In this document: piece after piece, positions 54,729 to 63,315 of the stretch | Position numbering within the stretch: the stretch's first letter is position 1 | Layout of the letters: the number at the start of each line of letters is the position of its first letter | Source: Tindallia californiensis | GTDB taxonomy: Bacteria; Bacillota; Clostridia; Peptostreptococcales; Tindalliaceae | Length of the DNA stretch: 64,000 nucleotides | Assembly (NCBI RefSeq): GCF_900107405.1 | Contig: NZ_FNPV01000007.1 | Location: 123,903 to 187,902, forward strand | Reading direction: 5' to 3' | Translations under genes and position numbers: made by a program | The notes under the pieces: model-generated | Database searches by the model: none | Told to the model about the DNA's origin: nothing | The model's input: the letters and a program-made list of their open reading frames with translations, nothing else

Positions 54729-54752
54729 AGCACAGAAGCACAGAAGCACAGA
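54729..54752 (+). repeat. 8-bp tandem repeat before larC
   Basis: AGCACAGA three times, immediately upstream of the larC RBS (AAAGGAGG). Confidence 0.75.
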
Positions 54753-54772
54753 AGAAACAAAGGAGGATCAAG

Positions 54773-55597
54773 ATGAATCTTTTATATATAGACTGTTTTG
54801 CTGGCATCAGCGGCGATATGACGCTAGGCGCTTTTTTAGACTTGGGCGTTAGCGAAAAAGTTCTCCGGGATGGATTTGCCCAGTTAAAAGGGGTGAGTGG
54901 TTATCGGTTGAAAATTGAAAAAACCATTAAAAATGGTATTACCGGAACAAAAGTCGATATTATCTTAAACGAGGAAAGTGACCACACTCATGATCATGAC
55001 AAAGGGGAAGACCATCCTCACGAACATCGCCATGACAACAGCCACAGTCACAGCCACAGCCATGATGTCAATCTGGAAACCGTGGAGAAAATCATTGAAG
55101 ACAGTGGACTGGCTGATGAGGTGAAAGCGTTAAGTAAAAAAATATTTCGCTATGTGGCAGAAGCCGAGGCAAAGGTTCATGGAAAACCCTTGGAAGCCGT
55201 CCATTTTCATGAAGTAGGAGCCGTGGATTCCATTTTGGATATTGTTGGAACGGCTATTTGTCTTTCAGCTCTGAAAGTAGATCACATCATCGCATCACCT
55301 CTACACACCGGAACGGGTTTTGTTCACTGTCAACATGGGAAAATACCCGTACCAGTACCGGCCACCATGGAAATCTTAAAAGAAAACCAGATTCCCTTCT
55401 ATAGCACCGGGATTCAGAAAGAATTGGTAACTCCCACCGGCGCCGCTATTGTAGCTGGTCTGGCAGATGCCTTTGGTCCCATGCCGGAAATGGAAGCCCG
55501 GGCCATCGGCTATGGAGCCGGAACGAGAGAACTGGAAATTCCTAACCTTCTTCGGATGGTAATGGGGAAAAAAAAAAAGATCCGGAAGCAGTGCTGA
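54773..55597 (+). CDS. larC: LarC N-terminal part (LarC1), nickel insertase
   Basis: 274 codons in the zero frame. LarC inserts nickel into the pincer nucleotide using CTP. The opening YIDCFAGISGDMTLGAFLDLG and VHFHEVGAVDSILDIVGTA are family hallmarks. A His/Asp-rich stretch (residues ~64-100: HTHDHDK, HPHEHRHD, SHSHSHSHD) is a likely nickel reservoir. The frame ends in TGA shortly after an A11 run. The remainder of LarC lies in the -1 frame, and a shift at A AAA AAG (55573-55579) joins the two. In Lactobacillus plantarum larC is likewise made by programmed frameshifting. RBS AAAGGAGG. Confidence 0.92.
   Translation: MNLLYIDCFAGISGDMTLGAFLDLGVSEKVLRDGFAQLKGVSGYRLKIEKTIKNGITGTKVDIILNEESDHTHDHDKGEDHPHEHRHDNSHSHSHSHDVNLETVEKIIEDSGLADEVKALSKKIFRYVAEAEAKVHGKPLEAVHFHEVGAVDSILDIVGTAICLSALKVDHIIASPLHTGTGFVHCQHGKIPVPVPATMEILKENQIPFYSTGIQKELVTPTGAAIVAGLADAFGPMPEMEARAIGYGAGTRELEIPNLLRMVMGKKKKIRKQC
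55573..55579 (+). other. Probable -1 programmed ribosomal frameshift site in larC
   Basis: The heptamer A AAA AAG lies in the correct zero-frame phase at the end of an 11-A run (55568-55578). Slipping back one base leads into GAT-CCG-GAA and continuous homology with the LarC C-terminal part. Without the shift, translation ends at TGA 55595-55597. The run is preceded by GGATGG and GGGG, which might act as a Shine-Dalgarno-like stimulator. No clear downstream stem was seen. Confidence 0.8.
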
Positions 55598-56031
55598 TCC
55601 TAGAAGCTAATATCGATGATACCACCGGCGAAATGATGGGCTATACCATGGAAAAGCTGTTACAGGCCGGTGCTTTAGACGTAAGCTTCACACCGATTTA
55701 CATGAAAAAAAACCGACCGGCTATCAAGCTGGAAGTGATGGGGGAGGAAGAAAACCATGACCGGCTACAGGAACTGATATTAACCGAAACCTCCACGATT
55801 GGTCTTCGTATCCGAAAAGCCCGGCGGCTAGTCATGAAGCGAAAAAGCATTCCTGTAGAAACGGAATTTGGCACCATTTCAGTAAAAGAAGCCAGATGGA
55901 AGCAGATTGTAAAATATGCACCAGAATACGAAGATTGTCGAAAAGCCGCCCAGGAACATGGGGTTTCCCTGGCAGAAGTATATCGAAAAGCAGAAGAAGC
56001 TTGTCATCAGAAAGAGGAGGGAAAGAAATGA
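55579..56031 (+). CDS. larC: LarC C-terminal part (LarC2), reached by frameshift
   Basis: The -1 frame from GAT 55579 to TGA 56029-56031, about 150 codons. It contains the LarC2 hallmarks LILEANIDDTTGEMMGYTMEKLLQAGALDV, PIYMKKNRPAIKLEV and TETSTIGLR. An independent start is unlikely: the first GTG (55591) has no proper RBS. The full frameshift product would be about 419 aa, the usual LarC size. The stop overlaps the asparaginase ATG (ATGA), so expression of the next gene is coupled. Confidence 0.88.
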   Translation, partial: DPEAVLILEANIDDTTGEMMGYTMEKLLQAGALDVSFTPIYMKKNRPAIKLEVMGEEENHDRLQELILTETSTIGLRIRKARRLVMKRKSIPVETEFGTISVKEARWKQIVKYAPEYEDCRKAAQEHGVSLAEVYRKAEEACHQKEEGKK

Positions 56032-57023
56032 CCGTTGAATTAGTTCATGCGTCACGGAATCGATTTGTTGAAAATATTTATCGTGGTGATGTGGTGGTGG
56101 TGAATGAAAAAGGGGATATCCTTTTTGAACTGGGGAACGGAAAGAAGACCACTTATTGGCGATCCTCAGCAAAACCCTTTCAGGTATTGCCCTTTGTAGA
56201 AGCCGGCGGCATGGAAACCTTCCGGATAACCGGCGAAGAACTGGCGCTGATGTGTGCTTCTCATGGTGGAGAACCGGAGCATGTGGAAAAAGTCAGAGGA
56301 CTGTTGGAAAAAATTGGCTTTGGCGAAGAAGACCTGCGTTGCGGAGCCGCTTCACCCATGTACCAGCCAGCCGCCAAAAAAATACTTCAACAACAGCAAT
56401 TCTGGACAGCTCTGCATAATTGTTGTTCCGGAAAGCATGCAGGGATGCTAGCGATGGCCGCCTTAAAAAACTATCCCACGGAAAAATACGAAGTTATCAG
56501 CCATCCGGTGCAACAGGAAGCTTTACAGGTAGCGGCGGATTTTACAGAAATGGAGGCAACCGAAATTGGGATAGGCGTGGATGGCTGCGGTGCTCCGATT
56601 TACTATTTATCCTTGGATAAAATGGCAAAAGCCTATGCCCGGCTTTCTCAACCCGAAGCCATCCATCCAGAGTCAAGAGCAAAAGCCATCACAACCATAG
56701 GGAAGGCGATGACAGACCATGCCTGGTATGTAGCCGGCACCGGAAGATTGGATACCGTGCTGATGGAAGTGAGTAAAGGCAGACTCCTGGCAAAGCTGGG
56801 AGCCGACGGGGTTTACGGCGTCAGTGTGATGGGGGAAGGCATAGGGATTTCTCTGAAGATTGAAAGCGGCGTGATCCGAGCAATTGAGCCGGTCATCGTG
56901 GAACTTTTACGCCGACTAAGCTTTATTAGTGACGCAGAAGCCCTTGAAATGGAACATCGGTTGGATTTTGCTATCTATAATCATCGAAAAGAGGTCATTG
57001 GTGTTCTGAAACCTGTGTTTTAA
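56028..57023 (+). CDS. L-asparaginase II family protein
   Basis: 331 aa of the AnsA-like asparaginase II family (PF06089). The conserved segments are RSSAKPFQVLPFVEAGG, LALMCASHGGEPEHV, HNCCSGKHAGMLA, GIGVDGCGAP and YYVAGTGRLDT-like WYVAGTGRLDTVLM. It would deamidate asparagine, or a related amide, to the acid and ammonia. The start is ATG 56028, after AGGAGGG, overlapping the larC stop by four bases. Why it belongs with nickel-pincer genes is not known. It may supply aspartate or the acid substrate moved by the DASS symporter behind it. Confidence 0.87.
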   Translation: MTVELVHASRNRFVENIYRGDVVVVNEKGDILFELGNGKKTTYWRSSAKPFQVLPFVEAGGMETFRITGEELALMCASHGGEPEHVEKVRGLLEKIGFGEEDLRCGAASPMYQPAAKKILQQQQFWTALHNCCSGKHAGMLAMAALKNYPTEKYEVISHPVQQEALQVAADFTEMEATEIGIGVDGCGAPIYYLSLDKMAKAYARLSQPEAIHPESRAKAITTIGKAMTDHAWYVAGTGRLDTVLMEVSKGRLLAKLGADGVYGVSVMGEGIGISLKIESGVIRAIEPVIVELLRRLSFISDAEALEMEHRLDFAIYNHRKEVIGVLKPVF

Positions 57024-57085
57024 GGGATAAGATGGGATAAGAGGACAGGAACCAGAATCATCCTGGTGAAAAGGAGGCAACCTAC

Positions 57086-58495
57086 ATGGGATCGGAATCA
57101 AAAAAACTTATCTATTGCATCCTTTCACTTCTGATAGTGTTGAGCGGAAAATGGATAACACCTCCGGAAGGCTTACCGCAGGAAGGACTGATCATGCTAC
57201 TGATTGCACTGGCCGCCGCCTTTTTATGGATGACAGAAGCCGTAGCCATCGGGGTAACCGGTCTGGTGATTATCCTCTTTCAGTCCCTTTTTGGGATTCT
57301 GCCGATAGGGGAAGCGCTAGCCTATATTGCCAGCCCTGTTAACGCGGTGGTGCTGGTAGGTTATTTACTGGCAGGCTCCTTGGTAAATTCTGGGATGGAT
57401 CAACGGCTGAGTTTAACGATTATTTCAAAAATGGGTGAAAAGACCAGCCACCTAATGCTGGGAATGATGGCAGCGACAGCTTTTTTGTCCATGTGGATGT
57501 CTAACACCGCCACCGTAGCCATTATGGTGCCCATTGGCACCGGAATTCTAAAAATGGCTGGCGGCCAGCCCTTAAAAAGCAATTATGGAAAAGCTCTTTT
57601 TATTGGAGTGGCTTTTTCGGCCAATATCGGAGGGATGGGTACCCCTACGGGGACACCGGCAAATCCGATAGCCATCGCATTGCTTAGTCATTTAGCCGGC
57701 ATTGAACTGTCCTTTCTGGACTGGACAGCCCGGGCATTGCCCATGGTGATCCTTCTGCTACCTATCTCCTGGATATTGCTGAGAAAAGTGTACCCACCGG
57801 AAATAGACAGGGTAGAAGGAGGGCTGGAAGCCGTAGAGTCCCAACTCGCCGAAATGGGAGCCGTCAGCAGGGAAGAAAAACGGGTGCTGTTTTTGTTTGG
57901 AACGGCCATTACCCTATGGCTCTCCGATTCGTTTCTTTCCTTTCTTCCGGAAGGTTGGCTTTATATTGTCGCTGTGTTTCTGACTATCTGGATAGTCATG
58001 CCAAAGATCGGGCACCTTCACTGGCAGGAAGCTCAACAACGGATCGGATGGGACGTTTTATTTCTGGTAGGAGGAGGACTCTCTATGGGTGCCGGACTGC
58101 AAACCACCGGAGCTATTCCATGGATTGCTGCTTTGTTGGAAAATAGTTTTGGAACCATGCCCCAGGCACTGGCGGTTCTTGCCATGTCAGCCATCACCGC
58201 TTTAGGCATCACCATTTTCTGCAGTCTTTCTGGTACAGCCACCACCTTTGTGCCCATTGCCATTGGACTCGCCCTTACCTTTGGCTGGGATCCTGTTCTA
58301 TTTGCATTGACAGCCGGTATTTCCAGCTCCTTTGCCTATTTACTGCCTGCTAACGCCGCACCTAATGCCGTATCTTACGGAGCTGGTTATTTTCGCACTT
58401 TGGATATGGTCAAGGCCGGCGTTTTGATGATGCTGGTCAGTGTGGCGGTGATGGGCCTGGTCGGTGCTTTCTTATTGCCACATCTGTTTTCGTAG
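57086..58495 (+). CDS. DASS/SLC13-family sodium:anion symporter
   Basis: 469 aa with about eleven membrane helices. The DASS family repeat motifs are visible: MSNTATVAIMVP (~132-143) in the first half and SGTATTFVPIA in the second, where SNT binds substrate carboxylate and sodium. GTPTGTPANPIAIALL is also typical. These proteins import dicarboxylates, sulfate or tartrate-like acids with Na+. RBS AAAGGAGG is 8 bp before ATG 57086. It is in line with the lar and asparaginase genes, so the anion may be the substrate of a Lar-dependent racemase, such as a hydroxy acid; this is inference. Confidence 0.88.
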   Translation: MGSESKKLIYCILSLLIVLSGKWITPPEGLPQEGLIMLLIALAAAFLWMTEAVAIGVTGLVIILFQSLFGILPIGEALAYIASPVNAVVLVGYLLAGSLVNSGMDQRLSLTIISKMGEKTSHLMLGMMAATAFLSMWMSNTATVAIMVPIGTGILKMAGGQPLKSNYGKALFIGVAFSANIGGMGTPTGTPANPIAIALLSHLAGIELSFLDWTARALPMVILLLPISWILLRKVYPPEIDRVEGGLEAVESQLAEMGAVSREEKRVLFLFGTAITLWLSDSFLSFLPEGWLYIVAVFLTIWIVMPKIGHLHWQEAQQRIGWDVLFLVGGGLSMGAGLQTTGAIPWIAALLENSFGTMPQALAVLAMSAITALGITIFCSLSGTATTFVPIAIGLALTFGWDPVLFALTAGISSSFAYLLPANAAPNAVSYGAGYFRTLDMVKAGVLMMLVSVAVMGLVGAFLLPHLFS

Positions 58496-58625
58496 AACTT
58501 AGCTAGGACAGATCAATGGTTGATGTTCAGTGGATAAAAAATTTAGATGATTAAAAATTTCCTCAAGTGGTAAAATCCTTAGTAGGTGTGCTGACGCATC
58601 AAGACAACCATAGGAGGTGCTCATT

Positions 58626-59375
58626 TTGGAAAGCTTATTGTATAGTTTTTTAGCCGGATCTTCTACCGCCATCGGAGCCATTGTTTTACTGTTCTTTGGA
58701 CCACCGGGGAAAAAAACCATGGCCTCTTTACTAGGTTTTGCCGGTGGTATTATGCTGGCCCTGTCCGTTTTTGAATTAATGCCGGAAGCCCTGGAGCTGG
58801 GAAGCATGGCGGCTGTCCTTGGAGGATTTCTTCTTGGCTGCGGAATGATGTTTGGGGTAGATCGGGTACTGCCTCATGCTCATATGTCAGAAAGTGAAAA
58901 TTTGGAGATTGAAAATCCGGAAAATTTTCCTGAAAACAAGAACGCTTCCGTTCTTCGGACCGGCTATTTGATTTTTTTTGGCATTGCGTTACATAATGTT
59001 CCAGAAGGCCTTGCCATTGGTGCCGGCCTGGAAGCTAGTCCGGAATTAGGGCTTTTTATTGCCATTGCCATTGGTTTGCACAATATCCCGGAAGGCTTAG
59101 CCGTAGCCGGACCTTTACGGGCAGGCGGGATGGCCGGAGGAAAAGTAGTGCTGTTTACCCTAAGTGCTGGTTTGATGACGGTTGTAGGAACGTCCATTGG
59201 ATTACTCTTGTTTAATATCTCTCCCCTGCTTATTGCTGGCTCCTTAGCCTTTGCCGCTGGTGCCATGGTGTATATTGTTAACGATGAACTGATTCCTCAG
59301 GCAAATGGCATGCACAGCCACCTAGCCAATGCCGGCCTGATTGTAGGGATGTTGCTTGGATTTGTTATTTTTTAA
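58626..59375 (+). CDS. ZIP-family metal transporter
   Basis: About 249 aa with eight predicted helices. The ZIP signature in helices IV and V is clear: GIALHNVPEGLAIG and IGLHNIPEGLAVA, with the metal-binding His, Asn, Pro, Glu and Gly. The start is TTG 58626, after AGGAGGTG; an upstream GTG overlaps that RBS. ZIP proteins import divalent metals such as Zn, Fe, Mn or Ni. Placed after the nickel-cofactor genes it could be the nickel supply, but zinc is the default for the family. A terminator follows it. Confidence 0.88.
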   Translation: MESLLYSFLAGSSTAIGAIVLLFFGPPGKKTMASLLGFAGGIMLALSVFELMPEALELGSMAAVLGGFLLGCGMMFGVDRVLPHAHMSESENLEIENPENFPENKNASVLRTGYLIFFGIALHNVPEGLAIGAGLEASPELGLFIAIAIGLHNIPEGLAVAGPLRAGGMAGGKVVLFTLSAGLMTVVGTSIGLLLFNISPLLIAGSLAFAAGAMVYIVNDELIPQANGMHSHLANAGLIVGMLLGFVIF

Positions 59376-59386
59376 GGCGAAAAGTG

Positions 59387-59417
59387 CCCCTACCCAAAAT
59401 GGGTAGGGGACATTTTT
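59387..59417 (+). terminator. Terminator after the ZIP gene
   Basis: A perfect 10-bp stem CCCCTACCCA / TGGGTAGGGG with AAA loop, then ACATTTTT. The stem uses nearly the same bases as the terminator at 4258-4286. Confidence 0.9.
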
Positions 59418-59494
59418 GAAAAACCACCCCTTTTGTGTGTGTGATCCTTTCGTCGAAACAGATATAATGACGCTGAACACACTGGAAAAATAAT

Positions 59495-59980
59495 ATGGGA
59501 AACAGGAAGTGGGTGGTGGCGGTGGAACAAGTAATGGTAGGGTCTTTATTGATCTTAATTGTCTTGGTGGCGGCTTGGCTGCTAGTGGTATACAATCGGA
59601 TGATGAATTTAATGAGTGTGATGATGGAACAGCGCCGATCCATTGAAAAACACTGCCGAATCCGTCGGGAATATAGAGAGGAAAGTGAAAATAAAGTGGA
59701 GGGAGACGTAAAAGGAGAAGTGGAAGTGGAACTAGAAGATCCTAAGGGGAAAACGATTGCGAAGGGTGATGGGCATTTGGAGATGAAGCAAATGGAAAAA
59801 AAGCTGAAAGAGCTGGATAGTCGTATTGCCAACCTTCAGAGAAGACGGGAAAAAACCGTCGCAGAATTTCAGCATTTTTGTCGGTCCTCCTGGGTAAAAC
59901 CGGCACTGCTGATTATGGGCGTAAAAAATCCGGAAAAAAGCCTTCAGGAAACGGAAGTGATTGCTTCTGAAAAAAAATAA
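59495..59980 (+). CDS. Small single-pass membrane protein, LemA-like N-terminus
   Basis: 161 aa. One hydrophobic helix (MVGSLLILIVLVAAWLLVVYN, ~14-34) is followed by NRMMNLMSVMMEQRRSIEKH, which recalls the start of LemA proteins. After that comes a charged, partly coiled-coil tail with no LemA core. I do not assign a function. The start is uncertain: ATG 59495 has no clear RBS, and GTG 59522 is possible. It stands between the ZIP terminator and the MFS-LuxR gene. Possibly a membrane-anchored scaffold. Confidence 0.6.
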   Translation: MGNRKWVVAVEQVMVGSLLILIVLVAAWLLVVYNRMMNLMSVMMEQRRSIEKHCRIRREYREESENKVEGDVKGEVEVELEDPKGKTIAKGDGHLEMKQMEKKLKELDSRIANLQRRREKTVAEFQHFCRSSWVKPALLIMGVKNPEKSLQETEVIASEKK

Positions 59981-60082
59981 TGGAGACAAATGATAAAAAA
60001 CAATGGAAAAAATAGGCCATTTGTCATATGATAGAGAGAAAGCATTGGAAAGCATTCAATGGTTCCTTGGGAGGGACGTCCC

Positions 60083-61489
60083 ATGTCGCAACAACAAAAG
60101 TACTCCATTGTCAGCATCTCTCTTTTCGCTGGGTGGTTGTTAAGTTTTCTTTTTGAGGGCGAAGTTCTTTATCAGCTAATGAATGCCACGGCTACGGAAG
60201 CAGAATGGATAGGATTACTGGCCATTGGCTTTCATTTTGTCGGGCTTTTTAGTTGTGGTTATTTTATTAAAAGATCTAGTGCTGCCAAAATGGTGATGAT
60301 GGCTGGTATTGCCGTCTGTTTTGCCGGAAGTCTGATTTTTTTACTACCGTATTCCTCTCTTTGGTATCTATCAATGATTGCCATGTCTTATTATGCCGGG
60401 CTGGTGATTGCTTCCTGGGGATATTTTTTCAAATGGTCCACTCCTCGAGACCAGCGGTTACAGACAGCGGCAGATGTTTTGATTCTTTCCAATCTGTTGA
60501 TGATGGTGGTCAATGTGATTACCAACCACCTTTCCATGTATGGGGGCTATGCCTTGTCCTCCCTATTGCTATTGCTGGCAATTCCTTTTATCTATCGACT
60601 GGATACGGAAATGGAAATGGATCGGTCAGAACCAGAGATGCTGGACAATCCGGGCATCAAAGAAACCATGGCCAAGCCCTTTATATACTTATGCGTGTTT
60701 ATTGTAATTATTACCATCAATTCTGGCATTATGTATCAGGTAGTTCGCCCTACCTTTGCTCATTTAAGATTGCTGACAGCCTATTATTGGGTAGTTCCTT
60801 ACCTGCTGGCCCTATTTATTCTTCGTAGCCTGCCAAAAGGCTTTAACCGAGCCCTGGCCCTTTATGTGGCCCTGGCCATGATGGGAATCAGTTATTTATT
60901 GTTAATGGCATTGGAACCAACGGTAAAAACCTATCTTCTGGTGAATACCTTTATGCTAGGTGCTTTTGGTGTTTTTGACCTTTTCTGGTGGAGTTTAATC
61001 GGAGATTTTCTGGATAGCAGCCGGGATGCTGCGAAAATCATGGGCATTGGCCTGTCGATGAATGTGCTGGGTATTTTGCTGGGTGGCATCGCAGGAAGCG
61101 TAATCACCGCCAATACGAATCAGTTGGACGAGTCTATTCTGGTAGCCTTAGGAGTCATCTTTATTGTCATGGTGTTAATGCCTGTTCTGAACAATCAATT
61201 AAATTGTTTTTTTGCAAACCATGATTTTGTGATGAACCTGGCTGGAGAAATCCAGTCAGAGGAATCTGTAGACCCACTGCAACCCTTCAAGAAAGCCTAT
61301 CAGCTAACGGATCGGGAAGGCGAAATCATCGATTTACTGGTTCAGGGTTATACCTACAAAGGCATTTCTGAAAAGTTGGTGGTAAGTGAAAACACCATTA
61401 AATTTCATTCCCGGAATATTTATCAAAAGCTGCAAATCAATAATAAGATGGAACTGATCAAACTGATTAATCAAGAGCTAAAAGGATAG
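60083..61489 (+). CDS. MFS-like membrane sensor fused to LuxR-type HTH
   Basis: 468 aa. About twelve membrane helices in MFS-like order (residues ~10-395) are followed by a LuxR/NarL DNA-binding domain (~405-468) with LTDREGEIIDLLVQGYTYKGISEKLVVSENTIKFHSRNIYQKL. Such one-component membrane regulators may sense or transport a ligand and act on DNA while in the membrane. The start is ATG 60083 after GGGAGGG; a 10-bp palindrome GGGACGTCCC lies between. An ATG at 60059 has no RBS. The target genes are unknown; the gene is convergent with the next one. Confidence 0.87.
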   Translation: MSQQQKYSIVSISLFAGWLLSFLFEGEVLYQLMNATATEAEWIGLLAIGFHFVGLFSCGYFIKRSSAAKMVMMAGIAVCFAGSLIFLLPYSSLWYLSMIAMSYYAGLVIASWGYFFKWSTPRDQRLQTAADVLILSNLLMMVVNVITNHLSMYGGYALSSLLLLLAIPFIYRLDTEMEMDRSEPEMLDNPGIKETMAKPFIYLCVFIVIITINSGIMYQVVRPTFAHLRLLTAYYWVVPYLLALFILRSLPKGFNRALALYVALAMMGISYLLLMALEPTVKTYLLVNTFMLGAFGVFDLFWWSLIGDFLDSSRDAAKIMGIGLSMNVLGILLGGIAGSVITANTNQLDESILVALGVIFIVMVLMPVLNNQLNCFFANHDFVMNLAGEIQSEESVDPLQPFKKAYQLTDREGEIIDLLVQGYTYKGISEKLVVSENTIKFHSRNIYQKLQINNKMELIKLINQELKG

Positions 61490-61497
61490 ATCTGGCC

Positions 61498-63315
61498 TTA
61501 ACCAGAGAACCCCAGAAGAGAACGGACAATCAAAACAAACATGACACAAAACAAGAGAATGGCATAAATCAATGCATCCCCAAAAATGATGGGCGCTTCA
61601 TATTTTTGGACACAATAGGTGGCGAAACGGTCACAGGCTGTGATCATAGGACGGTAAAGAAATTTCTCCGCGCTGGCCCATGGGGGCAGATTCTTTTGAA
61701 ATAAATGAAATCGTACTCCTGCAAACAAGAGTAATAGACCGGTTGAATAGGCCAGTAAAGAGCTGCTTAAGTTCTTCCACTGCCAGAAATTCATACCGGT
61801 TATTTTTATGTCTGTCATGGATGGGTCAAAGGCTAAATGCTGAGAAGCCGGTATTAGCACCCAGGTCATTAGCTGGTGAGGAAAAAGGCCAATCAAGAGA
61901 ATGAATAAGCTGAGTATCCCCATGGAAAAATTCATCCATTGAGGATAAGCAGGTTTCTCTTTTAAAGAAACAGAAAAAGATTTCAGAAATACATGATAGA
62001 GAAACTTGGCCGCATAAGCTACGGTGCCCGCACTGGCGGCCTTGAAAAGTAAGCCGGCATAAGTCAGGGAAGCATGACCCGTTTCAGATGCTTCTGTCAG
62101 CCCCTGATACAAGACGGTTTTGCTGGCATACCCATTAAAACCGGGCATTCCCGTCATACCCATAAAAGCTATCAGTCCAAAAAAGAAAGTCAGTGGCATT
62201 TTTCGGTAAAGATTTCCCATTTTGTACATATTCGTTTCTTTGGTAGAAAAATAGACCGTAGCCGCTACTAAGATCCATAAAACCTTGTATAAAGAATGGT
62301 TTAACAAATGAAAGAAACTGCCGGCAAAGCCCCATATACCTTCATTGCCCAGATAAAAACCCAGCCCCAAACCAGTGACGATATAACCAATCTGGCTGAT
62401 ACTGCTATAAGCCAATAGACGTTTTACATGGCTCTGCATCAGAGCGGCTAAGGCACCAAAGGACATGGAGAGGAGCCCTAACCAAAGCAGAACAAAACCA
62501 ACCCTTTGAAAAAACAAAGAAGGAAGCAGGGTTGAGACAGAAAAAAGATGGATCATTCCATAAATACCTACCTTGATCAATAGACCGGAAGACAGGGCAA
62601 TAACGGCAAAAGGTGCCCCCGGATAAACCCGGGGCATCCAAAAATGAAAAGGCATTAAAGCCGCTTTTACACTAAAACCAGTCAATAGAAAGAAGGCAAT
62701 GAGATAATTGATCCACCTCATTTCCCGGACAGCTTCACCTACAGCATCCCATTGAAGCTGACCGGTATATGCAACCAAAAGCAACAGTCCGGCAAGGACC
62801 AGCAAACCGCCGATAATACCCATGTAAATATAGACCGCACCAGCTTCTAACGATTCTTCTCCCCGGTGATAAACCATGAGAGCATAAGAAGCAAAGGTCA
62901 TGATTTCAAAAAACAGGAAAAAGGTGAGTAAATCACCTGCCAGCAAAGTGCCGATGGTAGAGAGGTAAACCATGGTATAGAATAAATAATGAATGTCTTC
63001 ACGACTAAAGGAACCGATCAACAACCATAAGACTCCGGTTAAGATTAAAAGCGGAAAGTTGACCGGATCAACCTGAAAAAACATTCCTTCCCCAAAAACA
63101 CCCGGGATTTGATAATGAATAGGCTCGGATACCACTTCTGAATAAGTGGAAAGAAACATAAAGGTTAAGGTGAAAACATAGGCCTTGGCAGCACGACGTC
63201 GCACCTGACCTCGGGGACGATGCTTTAAAAGGAAAGGAAGGATCAATTCAAAAAAAAGAAAAAGCAAGGTAATGCCGGGAATACCAAACTGAATCATTAA
63301 ACGTGGTAAGTTCAA
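61498..63315 (-). CDS. NuoL/MrpA/HyfB-like proton-conducting membrane subunit
   Basis: About 605 aa with about 14-16 helices. It carries the proton-antiporter core (Proton_antipo_M): FFLFFEIMTFASYALMVYH with the key Glu, FSVKAALMPFHFWMPRVYPGAP with Lys, and HVKRLLAYSSISQIGYI. The C-terminal tail adds helices as in HyfB/MbhH-like subunits. Normally such subunits occur in Nuo, Mrp or hydrogenase operons; here none of the partners is adjacent within the window. The likely start is TTG 63315 with AAAGGAG 7 bp upstream, removing a 52-codon extension. It may be an orphan or the end of a split set. Confidence 0.87.
   Translation of the reverse strand: MNLPRLMIQFGIPGITLLFLFFELILPFLLKHRPRGQVRRRAAKAYVFTLTFMFLSTYSEVVSEPIHYQIPGVFGEGMFFQVDPVNFPLLILTGVLWLLIGSFSREDIHYLFYTMVYLSTIGTLLAGDLLTFFLFFEIMTFASYALMVYHRGEESLEAGAVYIYMGIIGGLLVLAGLLLLVAYTGQLQWDAVGEAVREMRWINYLIAFFLLTGFSVKAALMPFHFWMPRVYPGAPFAVIALSSGLLIKVGIYGMIHLFSVSTLLPSLFFQRVGFVLLWLGLLSMSFGALAALMQSHVKRLLAYSSISQIGYIVTGLGLGFYLGNEGIWGFAGSFFHLLNHSLYKVLWILVAATVYFSTKETNMYKMGNLYRKMPLTFFFGLIAFMGMTGMPGFNGYASKTVLYQGLTEASETGHASLTYAGLLFKAASAGTVAYAAKFLYHVFLKSFSVSLKEKPAYPQWMNFSMGILSLFILLIGLFPHQLMTWVLIPASQHLAFDPSMTDIKITGMNFWQWKNLSSSLLAYSTGLLLLFAGVRFHLFQKNLPPWASAEKFLYRPMITACDRFATYCVQKYEAPIIFGDALIYAILLFCVMFVLIVRSLLGFSG

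Noticed and set aside
55562..55597. larC as a frameshifted pseudogene
   Set aside because: The break lies at a phased A AAA AAG site, both halves are well conserved, and programmed shifting in larC is known. A sequencing error remains possible.
59365..59832. 155-codon minus-strand frame
   Set aside because: Covers the ZIP terminator and the antisense of the small membrane protein; low-complexity Ser/Phe sequence.
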